A stretch of DNA of 10,288 bases from NCBI GenBank assembly GCA_002733915.1, contig NVXN01000010.1, forward strand, positions 103,862 to 114,149, written 5' to 3'. Position numbers and translations under genes: made by a program. This DNA comes from Aequorivita sp. (GTDB lineage: Bacteria; Bacteroidota; Bacteroidia; Flavobacteriales; Flavobacteriaceae). Positions within the stretch are counted from its first letter, which is position 1; each line of letters begins with the position of its first letter. Below, piece by piece: positions 5,513 through 10,288 of the stretch. A model generated the notes under the pieces. That model saw only the letters and a program-made list of their open reading frames with translations. It was not told the origin of the DNA and searched no databases.

Positions 5513-7678
5513 ATGAAACTGTTCCGACTATTTTTTATTCTTCTATCCTTTCCTCTTTTTGCACAACAAGGCGGCATGTGGATTCCTTCGCTCTTAGAAG
5601 GGATGAACGCATCCGAAATGACAAATCTCGGCATGAAAATGACCGCCAAGGACATTTATGACGTAAACAACGCAAGTCTAAAAGATGCAGTACCACATTT
5701 TAATGGAGGCTGTACTTCTGAAGTAATCAGCAACAAGGGGCTTTTGCTTACAAATCACCACTGTGGATATTCACAGATTCAAAGCCATTCCTCTTTGGAA
5801 AATGATTATTTAGAAAACGGTTTTTGGGCGATGAGTCAAAAAGAAGAACTTCCCAACCCAGGGGTTACCGCTAGTTTTATGGTTCGGATTGAAGATGTAA
5901 CTACCCAAGTAATGACCGGAATTACCCCGGAGATGGGCGAAGCGGATAAACAGAAAAAAATAGAAGAGAATATTGCCGAAGTAGTGCGTACTTCACCCAA
6001 AGAGTCTTGGCAGGAAAACCGCGTACGTACCTTTTACGAAGGCAACCAATACATGCTTTTTGTGGTAGAAACCTTTAAGGATGTTCGTCTGGTGGGTGCG
6101 CCCCCCTCCTCAATAGGGAAATTTGGTAGCGATACCGACAACTGGATCTGGCCACGACACACAGGCGATTTTTCACTTTTCAGAATATATGCAGACAAGA
6201 ACAACCGTCCGGCGGAATATTCTGAAGACAATGTACCCTATACCCCCAAACACTTCTTGCCAATTTCCTTAGATGGTGTGGAAGAAAACGATTTCACCTT
6301 GGTTTTTGGCTATCCCGGCACTACGGATGAGTATTTACCTTCCATTGCCATAGAACAGGTTATAAATACAGTAAACCCCGCCCGTATCGCCATTCGCGAT
6401 GCCGCTTTGGCCATTCAGGATAAATATATGCGCGCAGATCAACAGATAAAAATTCAATATGCTTCCAAATTTGCCCGCATTGCCAATTACTGGAAAAAGT
6501 GGAAAGGGGAAACTCTTGGATTGACAAAAAGCAATGCAGTAGGCATTAAAAAACAACAGGAAAAGAATCTTACCGAACAAATTAACAAAAAAGAAAAGCA
6601 ACAGGAGTACGGACAGCTTTTGCCAAAATTTGAACAATACTATACCGAAATTGAGCCTTATGCCTTGGCTAGGGAGTACTTTTTAGAGACCGTAATACGC
6701 AATGTAGAATTGCTACGAATGGCATACCAAACCTATCAATTGAAACAGGTGTATGAAAACCGCGGAGCACAATCTTTTGAAGACCGAAGAAACAATCTTA
6801 TCGCAGGCGCAGAAAGCCATTATAAGGATTACAGCAAGCAAGTGGACCAAGAGGTTTTTGAAGCTTTGATTGCACTGTATGCAAAAAATGTACCTGCCCA
6901 GTTTTTGCCTTCTTCCTTTAATAATATAAATGCCACAATGCTAACCAAAGATGTTTACAGCAATTCTGCATTTGTAGATTATGAATCCTTAAAAAAATTA
7001 TTGGAAGGAGATGCTGAAACAGTTATCGCGAAGTTAAACAACGATGCAGGTTTTAAAGTGGCACAGGAAATGGCCAATGCGTATTTTGATAAAGCAGCCC
7101 CAAAATATGAAGAACTGGAACTCAATATCTCTGGCCTTCACCGTGATTATATGAAGGCTTTGCTGGAATTGAGTCCGAAAGATGCACGCATTTTTCCAAA
7201 TGCTAACAGAACCCTTCGTGTAACTTATGGAAAAGTAGCTGGCTACTCTCCTGCTGATGCCATATACTATGAACCCGTTACACATTTGGAAGGCGTAATG
7301 CAAAAATACGTTCCGGGTGATTATGAATTTGATGTTCCCCAAAAGTTGATTGATCTTTACAAAACAAAAGATTATGGACAGTATGGCGAAAACGGTAAGA
7401 TGCCTGTTAACTTCATTGGTACTAATCACACTACGGGAGGAAACTCTGGTAGTCCCGCCATTGATGCCCATGGAAATCTAATAGGCTTAAACTTTGACCG
7501 CGTATGGGAAGGAACCATGAGCGATTATTATTACGATCCTGCCCTATCCCGCAACATTATGGTTGATATTCGTTATGTACTTTTTATAGTAGATAAATAC
7601 GCTGGCGCAACCAACTTGATTAAGGAGTTGAAGTTGGTACATCCGAAGAAAGAAAAAGCTAAAAACAAGAAAAAGTAA
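5513..7678 (+). CDS. S46-family dipeptidyl-peptidase, DPP11-like
   Basis: This is a 721-residue exported serine peptidase that should remove dipeptides from the N-terminus of peptides in the periplasm. Residues 1-17 are a signal peptide (LFA|QQGGMW), and the GGMWIPS start is typical of family S46. The chymotrypsin-like triad can be read: His83 in TNHHCGY, Asp219 in WPRHTGDFS, Ser645 in GGNSGSP. A helical domain fills the middle (about residues 270-570), as in DPP7 and DPP11. Arg663, 18 residues after the catalytic Ser in GLNFDRVWEG, sits where P. gingivalis DPP11 has the Arg that recognises Asp/Glu at P1 and where DPP7 has Gly; DPP11 specificity is therefore favoured. The length matches the family (about 700-720). 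The tail is lysine-rich (HPKKEKAKNKKK), which is unusual. It is convergent with the M3 peptidase gene. Confidence 0.95.
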   Translation: MKLFRLFFILLSFPLFAQQGGMWIPSLLEGMNASEMTNLGMKMTAKDIYDVNNASLKDAVPHFNGGCTSEVISNKGLLLTNHHCGYSQIQSHSSLENDYLENGFWAMSQKEELPNPGVTASFMVRIEDVTTQVMTGITPEMGEADKQKKIEENIAEVVRTSPKESWQENRVRTFYEGNQYMLFVVETFKDVRLVGAPPSSIGKFGSDTDNWIWPRHTGDFSLFRIYADKNNRPAEYSEDNVPYTPKHFLPISLDGVEENDFTLVFGYPGTTDEYLPSIAIEQVINTVNPARIAIRDAALAIQDKYMRADQQIKIQYASKFARIANYWKKWKGETLGLTKSNAVGIKKQQEKNLTEQINKKEKQQEYGQLLPKFEQYYTEIEPYALAREYFLETVIRNVELLRMAYQTYQLKQVYENRGAQSFEDRRNNLIAGAESHYKDYSKQVDQEVFEALIALYAKNVPAQFLPSSFNNINATMLTKDVYSNSAFVDYESLKKLLEGDAETVIAKLNNDAGFKVAQEMANAYFDKAAPKYEELELNISGLHRDYMKALLELSPKDARIFPNANRTLRVTYGKVAGYSPADAIYYEPVTHLEGVMQKYVPGDYEFDVPQKLIDLYKTKDYGQYGENGKMPVNFIGTNHTTGGNSGSPAIDAHGNLIGLNFDRVWEGTMSDYYYDPALSRNIMVDIRYVLFIVDKYAGATNLIKELKLVHPKKEKAKNKKK

Positions 7679-7701
7679 AAACATTAAGAGCTGTACCCCC
7701 C

Positions 7702-7882
7702 TTGAGAAAGGCAATACTGTTAATAATAATTCTATCTTCAAAATTTATTAAAAACACAGTTCATATAAGAAAAATCAATTAATGTCCAAGTTGGCCATGG
7801 CTTTAGCGCACCATATAATAGCGTTGATGATGTAGTTGCTACAGGTTTTTTGGCACGGATTACATTTCCCTTAAAAAGTTAA
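7702..7882 (+). pseudogene. Possible remnant of an exported-protein gene
   Basis: The gap after the S46 gene contains two short frames that look like the two ends of one gene. From a TTG at 7702 a frame encodes LRKAILLIIILSS and further residues, resembling a signal peptide, and stops at 7780-7782. A second frame, open from 7769 to a TAA at 7880-7882, encodes a 37-residue segment including VGHGFSAPYNSVDD and ending ARITFPLKS, which reads like the C-terminus of an exported protein. The frames overlap around IN, as a frameshift or internal deletion would give. No family is recognised, and chance cannot be ruled out for frames this short. Confidence 0.3.
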
Positions 7883-7896
7883 AATATATTTAATAA

Positions 7897-7948
7897 AAAC
7901 CTCGAATTCATGAATAATTTTAAAAAAATATTCGTGAATTCGTGGTTT
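7897..7948. terminator. Bidirectional terminator between convergent peptidase genes
   Basis: A long near-palindrome pairs 7897-7916 with 7929-7948, each arm holding a GAATTC core; about 20 bp pair with one T-T mismatch and one G-T wobble, around an A/T loop. An A run on the left and a T run on the right give a terminator on either strand. It lies 10 bases after the M3 gene's stop on the - strand and in the expected place for the S46 gene on the + strand. Confidence 0.82.
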
Positions 7949-7958
7949 ATTTATAATT

Positions 7959-10085
7959 TCACTTTAAGCCTCTCGCCTTCAGCATAGGCCCAATTTTAGG
8001 AGCACTGCCGCGCCAATTTTTATACATTTCTTCCATGTTCATGGTATTTCCTCTAGACAATACCATATCACGGAAACGCTGTCCATTCTTTCGTGTCATC
8101 CCTCCATTGCTCTCAAACCAATTGTAGGCATCGTGGTGCAGCATCTCTGTCCACGAATAGGAATAATAACCCGCAGCATATCCTCCCGCAAAAATATGGG
8201 AGAAATAGGTGGAGCGATATCTTGGAGGAACCGCATGAACTACGGCGAGTTTAGTTCTTTGTAAAGCTTCTTTTTCAAAAGCATCTACATCATCTATCTT
8301 TTTATCAGATGAAATAGTATGCCACTGCATATCTAAATTTGATGCAGCCAAATTTTCCGTTAAACTATACCCTTGATTAAATGTGCCCGAGTTCTTAATT
8401 TTGTCAATTAGCGCCTGTGGAATCTGCTCCCCTGTTTTATAGTGAAGGGCATAATTTTTCAAAACTTCAGGATATAACGCCCAGTTTTCATTGAACTGCG
8501 AGGGAAACTCCACGAAATCACGCGCCACTGCAGTCCCTGAAAGGGAAGGATATTTTTGGTCTGCAAAGAACCCATGCAGCGCATGGCCAAACTCATGGAA
8601 CATAGTTTCCACCTCATCATAGGTCAACAAAGCAGGTTCGCCACTTGCTGGTTTTGGATAATTACACACATTATAGATAACGGGTTTTTTGTTATACAGT
8701 TTAGACTGGGTTACAAAATTGTCCATCCATGCACCCCCACTCTTACTGGGGCGTGCAAAATAATCTGTATAAAAAAGGCCCAATGGTTCGCCATCTTCTT
8801 CAAAAAGTTCATAGACTTTTACATCTTCGTGATAAGTGGGAATATCGGTTCTGGGTTTATAAGTAATGCCGTAAAGTTTATTTGCCGCATAGAATACCCC
8901 TTTTTCCAATACGTTGTTAATTTCAAAATAAGGCTTTATTTGATTTTCATCAAGATCGTATTTTTGCTTTCGAACCATTTCGGCGTAATAATTCCAGTCC
9001 CAAGGTTCTAATATGAAATTTTGTCCTTTTGCTTTAATCATTTTCTGAATTTCAGCAGCTTCAGCTTCTGCTTTTGCAGTAGCTGCTGGAATTAGGCCGC
9101 TAAAAAAATCATTTACTTTTTCAGGAGTTTTTGCCATGGTTTTTTGTAGACTCCACTCCGCAAAATTGTTATAGCCAAGAAGTTTCGCTTTTTGTGCCCG
9201 TACTTCCACCAATTCCTTTATTATTTCACTTGTGTTGTTTGCGCCTTGGTCTGCTCTATGCCACGCAGCCTTAAAAAGCTTTTCGCGGCTTGCCCTATTT
9301 TCCATGGATTGCAGCAAAGGTTGTTGGGTAGTATTCTGTAACGGAATGGTCCACCCATTTCCGTCTTTGTTTTCTTTGGCCTTTACGAAATCTTCATCAA
9401 CTCCGGCTAATTCTGCTTTATCCGTAAAAGTAACTCCTCCGGCATTGTTAGCATCCAAAAGGGTTCTTCCAAACTTTGTAGTTAGTGTAGCAATTTTTTC
9501 GTTGTATTGCTTAAGCTTTTCTTTGTCTTGCGAAGAGAGATTGGCGCCCGCTATTTCAAAATCCTCATAATATTCTTTCAAAAGTTTTAAAGATTCAGCA
9601 TCGAGATTTAGATTTTCTTTTTTATCGTGAAGTGTTTTAAAACGCTTGAACAGTTTATCATTCAAATAAATCATATCATTTTGGGCGGCAAATTTTGGAG
9701 CCATTTCTTCCTCCACTGCCTGCAGCGTCTCATTGGTATTTGCTCCTGCAAGTGCATAAAATATCTGGGAAGATTTATTTAAAAATTCACCACTTTTTTC
9801 AAGGGCAAGTACGGTGTTTTCAAAAGTGGGTTCATCTTCCGAATTGGCAATAGCTTCTACGGCCTTCCTTTGTTGTTCTATTCCATCAAGCATTGCCGGC
9901 TTAAAATGTTCATCCTTTATTTTGGAAAAATCGGGTGCACCATAGGGTAAGGTACTTTTTGAAAGTAACGGATTTTCAATCTTACTCATTTGTTCTTCAG
10001 TTTGATTTGGGTCTTCTTTTTCTTTGGAATTTTTACAAGCCACCACCATAAGAGCTAACGCAAATAAAGGAATTGCATTTTTCAT
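7959..10085 (-). CDS. dcp: M3-family peptidyl-dipeptidase (Dcp-type) lipoprotein
   Basis: This is a 708-residue zinc metallopeptidase that should release dipeptides from the C-terminus of peptides. The N-terminus is a signal peptide with lipobox VVA|C (Cys17), followed by a charged linker to about residue 40, so the enzyme is anchored in the envelope, unlike cytoplasmic E. coli Dcp. The zinc site is complete: HEFGHALH at residues 497-504 (ligands His497 and His501, catalytic Glu498) and Glu526 in RDFVEFPSQ as the third ligand, 29 residues after the first His as in thimet oligopeptidase. The substrate-binding HIFAGGYAAGYYSYSW segment lies at about 630-645. The length matches Dcp (about 680-720). 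Gene neighbours are the convergent S46 dipeptidyl-peptidase and, upstream, a T9SS-sorted protein. Oligopeptidase A-type specificity is an alternative, but Dcp-type is favoured by the overall resemblance of the sequence. Confidence 0.95.
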   Translation of the reverse strand: MKNAIPLFALALMVVACKNSKEKEDPNQTEEQMSKIENPLLSKSTLPYGAPDFSKIKDEHFKPAMLDGIEQQRKAVEAIANSEDEPTFENTVLALEKSGEFLNKSSQIFYALAGANTNETLQAVEEEMAPKFAAQNDMIYLNDKLFKRFKTLHDKKENLNLDAESLKLLKEYYEDFEIAGANLSSQDKEKLKQYNEKIATLTTKFGRTLLDANNAGGVTFTDKAELAGVDEDFVKAKENKDGNGWTIPLQNTTQQPLLQSMENRASREKLFKAAWHRADQGANNTSEIIKELVEVRAQKAKLLGYNNFAEWSLQKTMAKTPEKVNDFFSGLIPAATAKAEAEAAEIQKMIKAKGQNFILEPWDWNYYAEMVRKQKYDLDENQIKPYFEINNVLEKGVFYAANKLYGITYKPRTDIPTYHEDVKVYELFEEDGEPLGLFYTDYFARPSKSGGAWMDNFVTQSKLYNKKPVIYNVCNYPKPASGEPALLTYDEVETMFHEFGHALHGFFADQKYPSLSGTAVARDFVEFPSQFNENWALYPEVLKNYALHYKTGEQIPQALIDKIKNSGTFNQGYSLTENLAASNLDMQWHTISSDKKIDDVDAFEKEALQRTKLAVVHAVPPRYRSTYFSHIFAGGYAAGYYSYSWTEMLHHDAYNWFESNGGMTRKNGQRFRDMVLSRGNTMNMEEMYKNWRGSAPKIGPMLKARGLK

Positions 10086-10102
10086 TTTATTGAATTTTAA
10101 TA

Positions 10103-10117
10103 CGAAACGTAAAGATA
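10103..10117 (-). promoter_or_regulatory. Weak candidate promoter of the M3 peptidase gene
   Basis: Read on the - strand, TATCTTTA at 10117-10110 differs by one base from the flavobacterial -7 consensus TAnnTTTG and would start transcription near 10103, about 18 bases before the ATG. No clear TTG is seen at the -33 position, so the call is weak. Confidence 0.25.
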
Positions 10118-10158
10118 CATAATTGGTAAGATGTAAATAGGGAAGTACCTATAATCAA

Positions 10159-10196
10159 AAACCCCCTCAGCAAAAGCTGAAGGGGTTTTCTTTTTT
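10159..10196. terminator. Bidirectional hairpin terminator of the right-edge gene
   Basis: AACCCCCTCAGC at 10160-10171 pairs with GCTGAAGGGGTT at 10176-10187 around an AAAA loop, with one C-A mismatch. The right side continues TTCTTTTTT on the + strand; the left AAAAA run gives a T tract on the - strand. It lies 18 bases beyond the stop of the - strand gene at 10214, which it most likely terminates, upstream of the M3 gene. Confidence 0.85.
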
Positions 10197-10213
10197 GGTT
10201 GGTTATTTGGTGA

Positions 10214-10288
10214 TTATTCTTTTATCAAGCGCTTCACAGTGCTTGCGTTGTCACCAATAATCTGTACCATGTAAACTCCAGCGGCAAG
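10214..10288 (-). CDS. End of a T9SS-sorted protein (5' part outside the window)
   Basis: On the - strand, the frame entering from the right edge encodes 24 residues before a TAA at 10216-10214: LAAGVYMVQIIGDNASTVKRLIKE. The L-x-x-G-V-Y-x-V strand followed by a polar turn and a closing TVKRLIKE strand is the typical end of a type A T9SS C-terminal sorting domain. The cargo domain is outside the window, so its function cannot be told. A hairpin terminator follows the stop codon. Confidence 0.8.
   Translation of the reverse strand, partial: LAAGVYMVQIIGDNASTVKRLIKE

Noticed and set aside
7034..7471. 145-codon open frame on the - strand inside the S46 gene
   Set aside because: It lies wholly within a clear enzyme gene on the other strand, its translation is rich in Ile, Phe, Cys and Arg with no recognisable domain, and it has no gene-like context.
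8556..9011. 151-codon open frame on the + strand inside the M3 peptidase gene
   Set aside because: It is antisense to the zinc-site region of a strongly conserved enzyme; the protein looks like a shadow frame with no motif.
1..10288. tRNA, rRNA, CRISPR arrays, insertion sequences, prophage or defence genes
   Set aside because: I saw no cloverleaf, spaced direct repeats, transposase, integrase or nuclease motifs on either strand; the region looks like ordinary chromosome.

Overview
The window reads as chromosomal DNA of a Bacteroidota bacterium, most likely a marine-type member of the Flavobacteriaceae. The signs are low G+C, no clear Shine-Dalgarno sequences before the starts, lipoproteins with an acidic/Asn stretch after the lipobox Cys, two proteins ending in type IX secretion (T9SS) sorting domains, an S46 dipeptidyl-peptidase and a DUF5777 beta-barrel. 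The genus cannot be read from the sequence. No tRNA, rRNA, CRISPR array, insertion sequence, integrase or phage gene is visible.

Layout. (1) 1-1006: two tandem genes for exported lipocalin-like proteins, the first cut by the left edge, closed by a perfect hairpin terminator. (2) 1119-4033: a tight five-gene cluster on the + strand that encodes a mono-haem cytochrome c lipoprotein, a YceI-family protein, a membrane-anchored OB-fold protein, a DUF5777 outer-membrane barrel and a blue-copper (cupredoxin) protein with a T9SS sorting domain. It ends in a strong terminator. (3) 4097-4597: a GreA/GreB-like RNA polymerase secondary-channel protein with a shortened, non-acidic coiled-coil tip. (4) 4819-5358: a cysteine-rich orphan lipoprotein with its own terminator. 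(5) 5513-7678: an S46 dipeptidyl-peptidase with a complete triad and the Arg that marks the DPP11 (Asp/Glu-specific) type. (6) 7679-7958: a gap with what may be a gene fragment and a long palindromic terminator shared with the convergent gene. (7) 7959-10085 (-): an M3-family peptidyl-dipeptidase (Dcp-type) lipoprotein. (8) 10214-10288 (-): only the end of a T9SS-sorted protein, followed by a bidirectional terminator.

How the genes fit together. Nearly everything encoded here acts in the envelope or outside the cell. The convergent S46 and M3 enzymes both release dipeptides, one from the N-terminus and one from the C-terminus, and fit peptide scavenging by an organism that cannot digest sugars only. 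The five-gene cluster combines two redox proteins (haem and copper), a possible isoprenoid/quinone-binding YceI protein and an outer-membrane barrel. It is the best candidate in the window for an uncharacterised system, possibly electron transfer across the envelope. That role is inference from gene content, not something the sequence proves.
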